64,000 bases of DNA from contig CAKTDC010000001.1 of NCBI GenBank assembly GCA_934541015.1, positions 1-64,000 of the forward strand, written 5' to 3'. The stretch is from an uncultured Luteimonas sp. (lineage in GTDB: Bacteria > Pseudomonadota > Gammaproteobacteria > Xanthomonadales > Xanthomonadaceae). Shown here one piece after another: positions 36,732 to 45,885 of the stretch. A program made the position numbers and the translations under genes. Under the pieces are notes generated by a model. The model saw nothing but the letters and a program-made list of their open reading frames with translations. It was not told where the DNA came from and did not search any database. Each line of letters starts with the position of its first letter. Position 1 is the first letter of the stretch.

Positions 36732-38470
36732 TCGCCGCCCTGCTGCCCGAATTCCTGCGCCCGCAGTGGCTCTGGGCGCTGCTGGCGCTGCCGCTGCCGG
36801 CCGCGGCGTGGTGGGCGCTGCAGCGGCGCGCGAACGTCTGGCGCAGCGCGGTCGATCCGCACCTGCTGCCGCATCTGGTGGAAGCGGGCGTGCGCGGCAG
36901 GCAGTGGCCGGGACTGGTGGCCGCGCTGCTGGCCTGGTCGCTCGCCGTGTGCGCGCTGGCCGGGCCCAGCTGGCGCAGCGGCGGTCAGCCGCTGGTGGAA
37001 GGCGGCCAGCCGCTGGTCATCGCACTCGACCTGTCCTCCGAGATGCTCGCCCCGGATCTTCCGCCGTCGCGGCTGGCGCAGGCGCGGGAGATGCTGCGCG
37101 GGTGGCTGGCGCGGCACAGCGCGGGCGAAGTGGGGCTGCTGGTGTTCGCCGACGACGCCTTCACCGTGGCGCCGCTGACCTCGGACGCGGCCAATGTCGC
37201 CCTGTTCCTCGATGCGCTGTCGCCGGAGGTGATGCCGGTGGACGGTCATCGCCCGGACCGCGCCATCGATCTGGCGGCGGCGCTGCTGCGCCAGGCCGGC
37301 CGCACCGGCGGCGCCATCGTGCTGATGACCGGCCGCGGCGGTCCCGCCGCCGAGCGTGCCGCCGCGCGGGCGCTGGCCGAGGGCTACCGCGTGTCCACGA
37401 TCGGCGTGGGCACCGCGGCCGGGGCCGCGTTCCGCGACCGTTCCGGCGGCATCGGCCAGGCCCGGCTCGATGCCGGCGCACTGCAGGCGATTGCCGGCGC
37501 CGGCGGCGGCGGCTACGCGGCGCTGCCGCGGGATCCGGCGGCGATCGATTCGGTCCTCGCGCCGGCCACCTTCGCCTCGGCAGCGCGCGGCGGCGCCGGT
37601 GCGGAAGGCCGCGCCGCGCTCGACGAGGGCTACTGGCTGCTGCTGCCGCTGATGCTGCTGGCGGTGTTCGCCTTCCGGCGCGGGGTGGCGCTGGCGTCGC
37701 TGCTGGTGTGCCTGCTGCTGCCGTGGCAGGCCCCGGCGCAGGCGCAGGAGGGGGGGCTGTGGCAGCGTCCCGACCAGGCCCGGCACGCGCGCCTGCGCGA
37801 GGGCGTCGAGGCCTTCCGCAGCGAGCGCTACGAGGAGGCTGCGCGCGTCTGGAGCGGGCTGCCGGGTGCGGTCGCCGCCTACAACGCGGGCAATGCGCTG
37901 GCCAAGGCCGGGCGTCTGCAACAGGCGCTGGCTGCCTACGATGAAGCGCTGCGGATCTCCCCCGGGATGGAGGATGCCATCGCCAACCGCCGCGCCGTCG
38001 AAGCCGCGCTCAAGCGCCGCCCGCCCGGCGACGGCGACGGGCAGCGCAAGCCCGGCGACCGGCACGAGCAGGACGGTGAAGGGCAGCCCCGCGACGGCGA
38101 GTCGCCGCTGCGGCCCGGAGACGGCGGGCAGGATCAGGAGCGGCCGCCGGAAGATTCCGCTGATCGCGCCGGAGGCGAGCCGCCGCAGGACCGCCAGCGC
38201 GACCAGGAGCCGGGCGACGGGCAGGCGCAGCGCGATGCCGACCAGGCGCAGCGCCAGCGCATGGAGCAGGCGCTGCAGCAGCAGCCGGGCCAGGCCCAGG
38301 GCGGCAGCCAGGAGGATGTGCAGGCCCCCGAACCCGGCATCGCCGAGCGCGAGCGCAGGCAGGCGGGCGACGCCTGGCTGCAGCGGATCCCGGACGACCC
38401 CGGCGCCCTGCTGCGTGCCCGCTTCAAACTCGAACACGAACGGCGCAACGGCAGGGGAGCGCAGCGATGA
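36728..38470 (+). CDS. BatB/BatC-type protein: VWA plus TPR
   Basis: The 580-residue protein fuses two Bat functions. Membrane helices flank a VWA domain (about 90-260; PLVIALDLSSEMLAPDLPPS, in which the MIDAS is DLSSE rather than DxSxS, so it is altered). A further helix lies at about 300-320. A TPR region follows (about 350-430; YEEAARVWSGLPGAVAAYNA, AGRLQQALAAYDEALRI). The last 130 residues are a charged Gln/Asp/Gly-rich tail. The start is GTG at 36728, overlapping batA. The stop overlaps BatD (ATGA). The long hydrophilic tail and the altered MIDAS are notable. Confidence 0.9.
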   Translation: MIAALLPEFLRPQWLWALLALPLPAAAWWALQRRANVWRSAVDPHLLPHLVEAGVRGRQWPGLVAALLAWSLAVCALAGPSWRSGGQPLVEGGQPLVIALDLSSEMLAPDLPPSRLAQAREMLRGWLARHSAGEVGLLVFADDAFTVAPLTSDAANVALFLDALSPEVMPVDGHRPDRAIDLAAALLRQAGRTGGAIVLMTGRGGPAAERAAARALAEGYRVSTIGVGTAAGAAFRDRSGGIGQARLDAGALQAIAGAGGGGYAALPRDPAAIDSVLAPATFASAARGGAGAEGRAALDEGYWLLLPLMLLAVFAFRRGVALASLLVCLLLPWQAPAQAQEGGLWQRPDQARHARLREGVEAFRSERYEEAARVWSGLPGAVAAYNAGNALAKAGRLQQALAAYDEALRISPGMEDAIANRRAVEAALKRRPPGDGDGQRKPGDRHEQDGEGQPRDGESPLRPGDGGQDQERPPEDSADRAGGEPPQDRQRDQEPGDGQAQRDADQAQRQRMEQALQQQPGQAQGGSQEDVQAPEPGIAERERRQAGDAWLQRIPDDPGALLRARFKLEHERRNGRGAQR

Positions 38471-40119
38471 TCCGGCGATGGCTGCAGGGGCTGCTCGGGG
38501 CGGCCGCACTGGTCGCGGCGGTGGCGGCGCAGGCCGACACCCGCGCCTGGCTCGACCGCGAACGCATCGAGCTGGGCGAAACCGCCACCCTCAACATCGA
38601 GAGCGACCGGCCCGGTGCCGACGCGCCCGACTTCAGCGCGCTGTCGCGCGATTTCGAGCTCAGCGGCCACAGCAGCCGGCGCAGCGCCGAGCTGGTCAAC
38701 GGCCGGCGGCAGTCGCGGGTGCTGTTCGCCGTCGCCCTGCGCCCCAAGCGGGACGGCCTGCTGCCCATACCCGCGCTGCAGGTGGCCGGCGAATCCACCC
38801 GGCCGCTGACCCTGACCGTGCTGCCGGCGACCGTGACCCGGGCCAGGGCCGGGCAGCCGGCCTTCATCGAGGCCGAGGTCGACACCCGGTCGCCCTACGT
38901 GCAGCAGCCGGTGGCCTACGTGCTGCGCCTGTACTACGCCACGCCGCTGGTGTCGGGCCAGCTTGACCAGGCGCAGCCCGAGGGCGCGGCCCTGACCCGC
39001 ATCGGCAACGACCTGCAGTACACCCGCGACGTTGGCGGGCGCCGCTACAGCGTGGTCGAACGGCGCTTCCGGCTCATTCCCGAACGCAGCGGCACCCTGG
39101 CCATCCCCGGCGCCCGCTTCCAGGGACGCGGGGTTGGCGGCATGCTCGACGAATTCTTCGGCGACGGCCGGCGCGAGCTGCGCGCGAGCGGGCCGCCGAC
39201 CTTCCTGCAGGTGCAGCCGATGCCCGATGCCGCGCCGCAGCCGTGGCTGCCGGTGCGCGCGCTGGCGCTGCGCTGGGTGTCGACGCCGCAGGCGCTGCGC
39301 GCTGGCGAGGCGGCGAGCGTGACCGTGGAAATGACCGCCGACGGCGCCATCGCGGCGCAGCTGCCGGAGCTGGAGCTGGGCCCGCTGCAGGACGCCCAGG
39401 TATTCGCCGATCCGCCGCAGCTGGACGAGACCATGGAGGACGGGCGGATGCGGGTGCGCGTCACCCGCCGCTTTTCGGTGGTGCCGGCGCGGGCCGGGGT
39501 GCTGGTGATTCCCGGTCCCCGGCAGGACTGGTGGGATGCGCGCGCCGGCGTCGCGCGCACGGCCTCGCTGCCGGATCTGCGGCTGGACGTGGAAGCGGGG
39601 GCGCCGGATGCCGGGGTGGAGGAAGCCAGCGCGCCGGCGCCGCGCCAGGCGGGCGAAGCCGGGCCGGGCAGGTGGCCGTGGATCGCGGCCGCGTTCGCAC
39701 TGCTGTGGCTGCTCACCCTGGCCTGGGCGTTGGCATCGCGCCGGCACCGTCCCCCCTCCCGCGAGCCGGGGGCAGGTATCGGCGCCGGCTCCGGGGAACA
39801 CACGCGGCACGCGCCCAGGCCGACGCTCAATACCCTGATGCGCACGCTCGATACCGGGGACCTGGGCGAGGTTGCCGCGGTGCTGTGCGACATGGCCGAG
39901 CCGCCAGCGCCGGACCTGGACGCGGTCTCCGCGCGGCTGGAGGATCCGGCGCAGCGCGCGGCGATCGCGCAGCTGCAGCGCGCGCGCTGGGGCGGGGATT
40001 CGCCGGGTGCGGCGGCGGCTGCGCGTGCCGCGCTGCGCGAGGCATTCCGCAGCGGAGCGCACTGGCGGAGCGGATCCGCGGCGGCCACGCCGCTGCTGCC
40101 GCCGCTGTATCCGCCTTAG
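38467..40119 (+). CDS. BatD family protein
   Basis: The 550-residue protein has a cleavable signal peptide (about 1-23, ending AQA) and several periplasmic Ig-like repeats (DRERIELGETATLNIESD, RPKRDGLLPIPALQVAGEST, RSPYVQQPVAYVLRLYY). One membrane helix near residue 405-425 (WIAAAFALLWLLTLAWALAS) precedes a cytoplasmic domain. This is the BatD (oxygen tolerance) arrangement. It is the last gene of the MoxR operon. The operon is linked in other bacteria to stress and envelope integrity; a specific role here is inferred. Confidence 0.92.
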   Translation: MIRRWLQGLLGAAALVAAVAAQADTRAWLDRERIELGETATLNIESDRPGADAPDFSALSRDFELSGHSSRRSAELVNGRRQSRVLFAVALRPKRDGLLPIPALQVAGESTRPLTLTVLPATVTRARAGQPAFIEAEVDTRSPYVQQPVAYVLRLYYATPLVSGQLDQAQPEGAALTRIGNDLQYTRDVGGRRYSVVERRFRLIPERSGTLAIPGARFQGRGVGGMLDEFFGDGRRELRASGPPTFLQVQPMPDAAPQPWLPVRALALRWVSTPQALRAGEAASVTVEMTADGAIAAQLPELELGPLQDAQVFADPPQLDETMEDGRMRVRVTRRFSVVPARAGVLVIPGPRQDWWDARAGVARTASLPDLRLDVEAGAPDAGVEEASAPAPRQAGEAGPGRWPWIAAAFALLWLLTLAWALASRRHRPPSREPGAGIGAGSGEHTRHAPRPTLNTLMRTLDTGDLGEVAAVLCDMAEPPAPDLDAVSARLEDPAQRAAIAQLQRARWGGDSPGAAAAARAALREAFRSGAHWRSGSAAATPLLPPLYPP

Positions 40120-40175
40120 CGCGGCGCCTTCCGTGGTTTCGTATCACGCATGCAACTCCTGGCCGTCCACGCATC

Positions 40176-40274
40176 GCCATCCCCGCGAACGGCGGGATCC
40201 ATTCTGCGTTTCCGCCATGGCCTCCTGAGCAGAATCAACAACAGAATGGATTCCGGCTTCCGCCGGAATGACGG
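40176..40274. repeat. REPIN-like paired hairpin element, copy 2
   Basis: The left arm (40176-40206) reads GCCATCCCCGCGAACGGCGG then GATCCATTCTG. The right arm (40242-40274) reads CAGAATGGATTCCGGCTTCC then GCCGGAATGACGGC. The arms are imperfect inverses and each folds on itself. It belongs to the same family as 12961-13064 and lies between batD and the transporter gene. Confidence 0.75.
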
Positions 40275-40363
40275 CCAGGGGATACAGCCGGGCCGGCAGC
40301 AAAAGTCGGCATCAGGAACAAACTTGCACTAAGCTGCCCGCACGCAGAACGGAGTTTGTCTGG

Positions 40364-41689
40364 ATGACCGATCCTGGGGTGGGGAAGCGGGCGCCGATGC
40401 CATTGCACTGGAAGATCGGCATCGGGTTCTTCGTTGGCCTGGGGCTGGGCCTGATCGTCCACTACGGGGTGGGTGGGGACGCGGGATGGGTGCAGGCGCT
40501 GACCCGCTACGCCACCCAGCCGTTCTCGCAGCTCTTCCTGAGCCTGATCTTCATGCTGATCGTGCCGCTGCTGTTCTCGGCGCTGGTGGTCGGCGTGTCG
40601 GAGATGGGCGACGTGACTTCGCTGGGCCGCATCGGCTGGCGCACCCTGGGCTACACCATCGCGTTGTCCGGGATCGCTGTGCTGCTGGGCCTGGTGCTGG
40701 TGAACCTGTTCAAGCCCGGGACCGGCGTCGATCCGGCGCTGGCGCAGCAGCTTCTGGCCGAGGGTGCCGAGCGCACCAGGGCGATCGTGCGCGACAGCCA
40801 GACCAGCGCCACCGGGCTGGAGATGCTGCTGTCGATCGTGCCGCAGAACGTGCTGGGTGCGGCCTCCAACAATGCCAACATCATCGCGCTGATGTTCTTC
40901 GCGCTGATGTTCGGCGTGGGCCTGGTGCTGACCCGCTCGCCGCAGACCGAGGTGCTCAAGCGCGGCATCGAGGGCCTGTTCGAGGTGTCGATGACCCTGA
41001 TCGGGCTGGTGATCCGGCTGGCGCCCTACGCGGTGTTCTGCTTCATGTTCAACCTGGCGGTGCTGTTCGGCTGGGACCTGCTGGTCCGCCTGGGCGCCTA
41101 CGTGCTGGTGGTCGTGGCGGCGCTGGCGATCCACATGCTGGTGGTCTACTCGGCGGCGCTGCGCTTCATCGGCGGGACGTCGCCGCTGGCGTTCTTCCGC
41201 GGCGTGCAGGAAGCGATGCTGATGGCGTTCTCCACCGCCTCCAGCAACGCCACCCTGCCGACCGCCCTGAAGGTGGCCGAGGTGGACCTGAAGCTGCCCA
41301 GGAAGGTCTCGCGCTTCGTGCTGACCATCGGCGCCACCGCCAACCAGAACGGCACCGCGCTGTTCGAGGGCGTGACGGTGATCTTCCTGGCCCAGTTCTT
41401 CGGCGTCGACCTGACCATCGGCCAGCAGATCATGGTGATGCTGGTGTGCATCCTGGGCGGCATCGGCACCGCCGGGGTGCCGTCGGGTTCGCTGCCGGTG
41501 ATCGCGCTGATCTGCGCGATGGTCGGGGTGCCGCCCGAGGGCATCGGCCTGGTGCTGGGCGTCAACCACTTCCTCGACATGTGCCGCACCACGATCAACG
41601 TGACCGGCGACCTGGCGATCGCGGCGCTGGTGTCGAAGGGCGAGATCGACGGCCCGGAGCAGCCCGCTCCCGACGCCACCGCCGGCTGA
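40364..41689 (+). CDS. dicarboxylate/amino acid:cation symporter (DAACS family)
   Basis: The 441-residue inner-membrane transporter belongs to the sodium/proton:dicarboxylate or glutamate family (SDF, GltP/DctA type). It has about eight membrane helices. The re-entrant loop shows FSTASSNATLPTALKVAE, a second motif is GATANQNGTALFEG, and the substrate motif is LDMCRTTINVTGDLA. Substrate could be glutamate, aspartate or C4-dicarboxylates; DMCRTTINVTGD is shared. The start at 40364 has GGAG 9 bp upstream. An upstream extension runs through the repeat and is not real. Confidence 0.93.
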   Translation: MTDPGVGKRAPMPLHWKIGIGFFVGLGLGLIVHYGVGGDAGWVQALTRYATQPFSQLFLSLIFMLIVPLLFSALVVGVSEMGDVTSLGRIGWRTLGYTIALSGIAVLLGLVLVNLFKPGTGVDPALAQQLLAEGAERTRAIVRDSQTSATGLEMLLSIVPQNVLGAASNNANIIALMFFALMFGVGLVLTRSPQTEVLKRGIEGLFEVSMTLIGLVIRLAPYAVFCFMFNLAVLFGWDLLVRLGAYVLVVVAALAIHMLVVYSAALRFIGGTSPLAFFRGVQEAMLMAFSTASSNATLPTALKVAEVDLKLPRKVSRFVLTIGATANQNGTALFEGVTVIFLAQFFGVDLTIGQQIMVMLVCILGGIGTAGVPSGSLPVIALICAMVGVPPEGIGLVLGVNHFLDMCRTTINVTGDLAIAALVSKGEIDGPEQPAPDATAG

Positions 41690-41782
41690 GGCGGCCGTCC
41701 GCGACAAGGCGGCCGCCGGGTGGGACAATAACGGTTTCGTGCCCGTCTCAGGGCCGAGCCTCCACCCACTTCCGCAGACGCC

Positions 41783-43771
41783 ATGACGACGCCCAGCCGC
41801 CGCGACCTCGCCAACGCCATCCGTTTCCTCGCCATCGACGCGGTGCAGGCCGCCAATTCCGGCCACCCGGGCATGCCGATGGGCATGGCCGACATCGCCG
41901 AGGTGCTGTGGAACGACTTCCACCGCCACAACCCCGGCAACCCGCAGTGGTTCGACCGCGACCGCTTCGTGCTCTCCAACGGCCACGGCTCGATGCTGCA
42001 GTACGCGCTGCTGCACCTGGCGGGGTACGACCTGCCGCTGGACGAGCTGAGGAACTTCCGCCAGTTCGACTCGAAGACGCCGGGCCATCCGGAGAACTTC
42101 ATGACCCCGGGCGTGGAGACCACGACCGGGCCGCTGGGGCAGGGCCTGGCCAACGCGGTCGGCTTCGCGCTGGCCGAAAAGCTGCTGGCGCAGCGCTTCA
42201 ACCGTCCCGGTTTCGACATCGTCGACCACCGCACCTGGGTGTTCATGGGCGATGGCTGCCTGATGGAGGGCATCTCGCACGAGGCCGCGTCGCTGGCCGG
42301 CACCTGGGGCCTGGGCAAGCTGGTCGCGTTCTGGGACGACAACCGCATCTCGATCGACGGCGACACCGCTGGCTGGTTCACCGACGACACCCCGGCCCGC
42401 TTCGAGGCCTACGGCTGGCGCGTGATCCGCGGCGTCGATGGCCATGACGCGGATGCGATCCGCGCCGCGATCGAGGCCGCCCGCGCGCACGACGGCCGGC
42501 CGACCCTGGTCTGCTGCCGCACCACGATCGGCTACGGCTCGCCCAACCGCGCCGGCAAGGAGTCCTCGCACGGCGCGCCGCTGGGCAAGGACGAGATCGC
42601 GCTGACCCGCGAGGCGCTGGGCTGGCCGCATGCCGCCTTCGAGGTGCCGGAGGACATCCGTTCGGCCTGGGACGCGCGCCAGACCGGTGCGCAGCGGGAA
42701 GCGGAGTGGCAGGCGCGGTTCGATGCCTACGCCGCTGCGCATCCGGAGGCCGCCGCCGAACTGCTGCGTCGCTCGCACGGCGAGCTGCCGGCCGGCTTTG
42801 CGGCGGCCGCCGATGCCTTCATCGCGAAGCTGCAGCAGGACGGGCCGGCCATCGCCTCGCGCAAGGCCTCGCAGAACGCGATCGAGGCCTTCGCGCCGCT
42901 GCTGCCGGAGCTGGTCGGCGGCTCGGCGGACCTGGCCGGATCCAACCTCACCCTGTGGAGCGGCAGCAGGTCCGTGGCCGGGGACGATCCGGATGCCAAC
43001 TACATCTACTACGGCGTGCGCGAGTTCGCGATGACCGCGATCTCCAACGCGCTGGCCCTGCACGGCGGCTTCATTCCCTACGACGCGACCTTCCTGGTGT
43101 TCAGCGACTACGCGCGCAACGCCGTGCGCATGAGCGCGCTGATGCACGCGCACGCGATCCACGTCTACACCCACGATTCGATCGGCCTGGGAGAGGACGG
43201 CCCGACCCACCAGCCGGTCGAGCACCTGGCCTCGCTGCGCCACATTCCGGGCAACGACGTCTGGCGCCCCTGCGACGCGGTGGAATCGGCGGTGGCCTGG
43301 CGCGCGGCGATCGAGCGCCGGGATGGGCCGAGCTGCCTGGTGTTCTCGCGCCAGACCCTGGCGCACCAGCCGCGCAGCCACGCGCAGCTGCGCGACATCG
43401 CGCGCGGCGGCTACGTGCTGAAGGATTCGGCGGGCGTGCCGGAGGTCATCCTGATCGCAACCGGGTCGGAGGTCGATCTGGCGATGAAGGCGGCCGAACG
43501 GCTCGGCAGCGGCGTGCGCGTGGTGTCGATGCCGTCGAGCAACGTGTTCGACCGCCAGGATGCCGCCTGGCGCGAATCGGTCCTGCCCGCCGGCGTCCGC
43601 CGCCGCGTCGCCATCGAGGCCGGCGTGAGCGACTTCTGGCGCAAGTACGTGGGTCTGGATGGTGCGGTGGTGGGCATCGACAGCTTCGGCGCCAGCGCCC
43701 CGGCCGACAGGCTGTTCGAGCACTTCGGCTTCACCGTCGAGGCGGTGGTGGCGGCGGCGAAGGCGCCGTAG
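41783..43771 (+). CDS. tkt: transketolase
   Basis: The 662-residue thiamine-diphosphate enzyme moves two-carbon units in the pentose phosphate pathway. The N-terminal part has [20 protein letters not shown] and [16 protein letters not shown]. The ThDP motif is [20 protein letters not shown]. The middle domain has [13 protein letters not shown] and [18 protein letters not shown], then [20 protein letters not shown]. Length matches TktA. It pairs functionally with rpiA elsewhere in the window. It is followed by a compound hairpin repeat. Confidence 0.97.
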   Translation: MTTPSRRDLANAIRFLAIDAVQAANSGHPGMPMGMADIAEVLWNDFHRHNPGNPQWFDRDRFVLSNGHGSMLQYALLHLAGYDLPLDELRNFRQFDSKTPGHPENFMTPGVETTTGPLGQGLANAVGFALAEKLLAQRFNRPGFDIVDHRTWVFMGDGCLMEGISHEAASLAGTWGLGKLVAFWDDNRISIDGDTAGWFTDDTPARFEAYGWRVIRGVDGHDADAIRAAIEAARAHDGRPTLVCCRTTIGYGSPNRAGKESSHGAPLGKDEIALTREALGWPHAAFEVPEDIRSAWDARQTGAQREAEWQARFDAYAAAHPEAAAELLRRSHGELPAGFAAAADAFIAKLQQDGPAIASRKASQNAIEAFAPLLPELVGGSADLAGSNLTLWSGSRSVAGDDPDANYIYYGVREFAMTAISNALALHGGFIPYDATFLVFSDYARNAVRMSALMHAHAIHVYTHDSIGLGEDGPTHQPVEHLASLRHIPGNDVWRPCDAVESAVAWRAAIERRDGPSCLVFSRQTLAHQPRSHAQLRDIARGGYVLKDSAGVPEVILIATGSEVDLAMKAAERLGSGVRVVSMPSSNVFDRQDAAWRESVLPAGVRRRVAIEAGVSDFWRKYVGLDGAVVGIDSFGASAPADRLFEHFGFTVEAVVAAAKAP

Positions 43772-43791
43772 CGCCGCTGCCGTTTCAGCCC

Positions 43792-43896
43792 CTTCTCCCG
43801 CGTGCGGGGGAAGTCCCCGCGCAGCCGGGGACGGGGGGCAATGCCGGGGCCACGCACCCCCGCCCCGGCCCTCTCTCCCGCTTTGCGGGGGAGGGG
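43792..43896. repeat. compound hairpin element between tkt and bolA gene
   Basis: Three hairpins in a row lie between two convergent genes: CTTCTCCCGC / GCGGGGGAAG (43792-43813), TCCCCG / CGGGGA (43814-43831) and the long stem CCCTCTCTCCCGC, loop TTT, GCGGGGGAGGGG (43870-43896). The first and last resemble each other. They probably end transcription from both sides. The motif is of a kind often dispersed in this family. Confidence 0.6.
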
Positions 43897-43908
43897 CAAA
43901 GGCGCGCG

Positions 43909-44226
43909 TCAGGCGTCGGGCCGGTCGTGCCTGCTGCCGCCCCGGCAGCGCGGCGACTCCGGCGCCGAACCGGTGGCCGCCCATTCCTCCGGCGTGCAGG
44001 TGTGCAGCGCCAGCGCGTGGATCTCGCCCATCAGGCCGCCGAGCGTGCGGTAGACCAGCTGGTGCCGCTGCAGCAGGCGCCGGTCCGCGAATGCGTCGCT
44101 GGCGACGACCGCCTTGTAGTGCGTTTCCAGTCCGCGGCTGTGCATGTGGCTTTCGTCCAGCACTTCCAGGTGCGTGGGCGAAAGCGCCTGCAGCGCGTCG
44201 CGGATGCGGTCGAGTTTTGTGGCCAT
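43909..44226 (-). CDS. BolA family protein
   Basis: The 105-residue protein has the BolA fold: MATKLDRIRDALQALSPTHL, EVLDESHMHSRGLETHYKAV, LLQRHQLVYRTLGGLMGEIH and ALALHTCTPEEWA. BolA proteins bind [2Fe-2S] with monothiol glutaredoxins and affect cell shape and biofilms. The start at 44226 matches homologues; the longer frame overlaps the marR promoter. The short C-terminal extension (SPRCRGGSRHDRPDA) is not conserved in the family as I know it. It is divergent from marR. Confidence 0.92.
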   Translation of the reverse strand: MATKLDRIRDALQALSPTHLEVLDESHMHSRGLETHYKAVVASDAFADRRLLQRHQLVYRTLGGLMGEIHALALHTCTPEEWAATGSAPESPRCRGGSRHDRPDA

Positions 44227-44279
44227 ACCGGCATTATCGCGCGAAACGCGGCGGGTGTCGGTGCGTGGCTCCGGATGCC

Positions 44280-44307
44280 TTGACAATATAGTCAGGTATC
44301 CTAATCA
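44280..44307 (+). promoter_or_regulatory. promoter of the MarR-family gene, possibly leaderless
   Basis: A consensus -35 TTGACA (44280-44285) is followed at 16 bp by TAATCA (44302-44307). The expected start of transcription is at or within a few bases of the ATG at 44315, so the mRNA could lack a leader. No ribosome-binding site is seen. Confidence 0.55.
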
Positions 44308-44310
44308 TAT
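44286..44310. promoter_or_regulatory. candidate MarR operator (inverted repeat)
   Basis: The 25-bp imperfect palindrome has the form ATATnnTnAGGnnnCCTnAnnATAT, with 8 of 12 half-site positions paired. It fills the spacer and overlaps the -10 box of the marR promoter. This position suits autorepression, typical of MarR proteins. The gap also separates bolA, so it could affect both. Confidence 0.45.
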
Positions 44311-44314
44311 CGGC

Positions 44315-44959
44315 ATGGCAGTGTCGTCCTTCCAGCGCCAGCAGGCGGCCACCGGGCTGGAGCAGCTCGCGTCGCTGGTGCGCGCGCAGGCGTGGCGCGG
44401 GGACGGGGGTGCTCCGCTGTCGCCGACGCAGGCGGCGGTGCTGCGGATGCTGCCGCGCTCGGGTCCCGGCCTGCGCGCGCGCGACGTTGCCGGCCGGCTG
44501 GGCGTGTCCGCGGCCAGCCTGAGCGACACGCTGAAGGTGCTGGAGGCACGCGGCTGGATCGAGCGCCGCCCCGATCCCGCCGATGGCCGCGCGCTGATCC
44601 TGCGCCCGACCCGTGCCGGCTGGCGGCTGGCGGAGAAGCTGCAGGATCCGCTGCGCGGCATCGGTTCGCTGCTCGACGGCCTGGATGCGCCGGATCTGGG
44701 CGCGCTGTTGCGCATCACCCAGCTGCTGGTGCGCGAAGCGCAGGACCGGGGACTGGCGACGGGGCTGCGCACCTGCCTGGGCTGCCGGCATTTCCGTGCG
44801 TACGCCACGGGCAGGCCGGACAAGCCGCATTTCTGCGCCTTCGTCGAACGGCCGTTCGGCGACGCCGAGCTGCGCACCGACTGCGCCGAACACGAACCCG
44901 CAGGAGAACCCGAACTCGCCGAAAGCGCCGCGCGCTTCCGGCAGGCGATTCCGCGCTGA
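44315..44959 (+). CDS. MarR family regulator with C-terminal cysteine cluster
   Basis: The 214-residue protein has a winged-helix DNA-binding domain (about 35-110; LSPTQAAVLRMLPRSGPGLR, DVAGRLGVSAASLSDTLKVL, EARGWIERRPDPADGRALIL). A C-terminal extension carries Cys154, Cys157, Cys174 and Cys190 (CLGC ... HFCAF ... TDCAEH). This pattern could bind zinc or an iron-sulfur cluster, or form disulfides. The next two genes encode thiol-redox proteins on the same strand, suggesting a redox-responsive unit (inference). The start at 44315 is fixed by the short distance from the promoter. Confidence 0.9.
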   Translation: MAVSSFQRQQAATGLEQLASLVRAQAWRGDGGAPLSPTQAAVLRMLPRSGPGLRARDVAGRLGVSAASLSDTLKVLEARGWIERRPDPADGRALILRPTRAGWRLAEKLQDPLRGIGSLLDGLDAPDLGALLRITQLLVREAQDRGLATGLRTCLGCRHFRAYATGRPDKPHFCAFVERPFGDAELRTDCAEHEPAGEPELAESAARFRQAIPR

Positions 44960-45047
44960 GCGGAAAAGTGGGCGGCGCCCGGCTGTCACCGGACGCCGCC
45001 CGGTACCCCCGACCAACCCTGAAGAGCAAGCAGGAGGAGTTCCGATT

Positions 45048-45284
45048 ATGAGCCAGAAAGCCGTGTTCTATCACGCCGGTTGCCCGGTCTGCGTCGACGC
45101 CGAGCAGCAGATCGCGCATGCCCTCGACCCGGCACGTTACGACGTTGAAGTCGTCCACCTGGGCGAGCAGCCCGCGCGCCTGTCCGAGGCCGAGGGGGCC
45201 GGCGTGAAGTCCGTTCCGGCGCTGGTCATCGGCGGCCAGCCGCTGCACATCAACTTCGGCGCGGCGCTGTCGGACCTGCGCTGA
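45048..45284 (+). CDS. small glutaredoxin-like protein
   Basis: The 78-residue protein begins MSQKAVFYHAGCPVCVDAEQ. It has a CPVC redox motif at residues 12-15, then VEVVHLGEQPARLSEAEGAG and KSVPALVIGGQPLHINFGA, with the cis-proline (VPALV) of the thioredoxin fold. It is probably a small glutaredoxin/thioredoxin. A strong AGGAGGAG site lies about 9 bp upstream. It lies 88 bp after marR and 78 bp before a TlpA-like gene on the same strand. Partner proteins are unknown. Confidence 0.85.
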   Translation: MSQKAVFYHAGCPVCVDAEQQIAHALDPARYDVEVVHLGEQPARLSEAEGAGVKSVPALVIGGQPLHINFGAALSDLR

Positions 45285-45362
45285 GGTTCGACCCGTCGCG
45301 CCTGTTCCACCCCGGGGCCGTCCGCCGTGGCGGCCCCGGTTCCCGAACCCCAGGAGTCTCCG

Positions 45363-45857
45363 ATGCCCCAGCCCCCGATCCCCGCGCCAGCCTGGCAGGT
45401 GTCGCAGTGGTTCAACACCGCCCGGCCGCCGAGCCTGGAATCGCTGCGCGGAAAGGTGGTCGTGCTCGAAGCCTTCCAGATGCTGTGCCCGGGCTGCGTC
45501 AGCCACGGACTGCCGCAGGCCTCGCGCGTGCACGCGACCTTTCCCGCCGAACAGGTCGCGGTGGTGGGGCTGCACACCGTGTTCGAGCACCATGCCGCGA
45601 TGACCCCGGTCGCGCTGGAAGCCTTCCTGCACGAATACCGGATCGGTTTTCCGGTCGGCGTGGACCAGCCCGGTCCCGAGGGCGACCGGCTGCCGCGGAC
45701 GATGCGCGCCTACGCCATGCGCGGCACGCCCAGCCTGGTGCTGATCGACGCACAGGGCAACATCCGCGGGCACCATTTCGGCCAGGTCGAGGACCTGGCG
45801 CTCGGCGCGACGATCGCCTCGCTCGTGCACGAGGCCCGGAGCGTCGCCGCCGGCTGA
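45363..45857 (+). CDS. TlpA/redoxin family thiol protein
   Basis: The 164-residue protein has a thioredoxin fold of the TlpA/AhpC-redoxin type. The active site is CPGC in VVLEAFQMLCPGCVSHGLPQ (about residues 42-45). GTPSLVLIDAQGNIRGHHFG carries the cis-proline segment. It has no clear signal peptide, so it may be cytoplasmic. The start at 45363 follows an AGGAG site; a frame from 45327 adds 12 residues. It is likely cotranscribed with marR and the glutaredoxin-like gene. Confidence 0.87.
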   Translation: MPQPPIPAPAWQVSQWFNTARPPSLESLRGKVVVLEAFQMLCPGCVSHGLPQASRVHATFPAEQVAVVGLHTVFEHHAAMTPVALEAFLHEYRIGFPVGVDQPGPEGDRLPRTMRAYAMRGTPSLVLIDAQGNIRGHHFGQVEDLALGATIASLVHEARSVAAG

Positions 45858-45885
45858 GCGGCGCGCCTGCGTCGCGCGCGCCGGT

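Noticed and set aside
40235..43984. A minus-strand open frame of 1249 codons
   Set aside because: It is antisense to the symporter and transketolase and runs through the REPIN element. Composition is that of a shadow frame.
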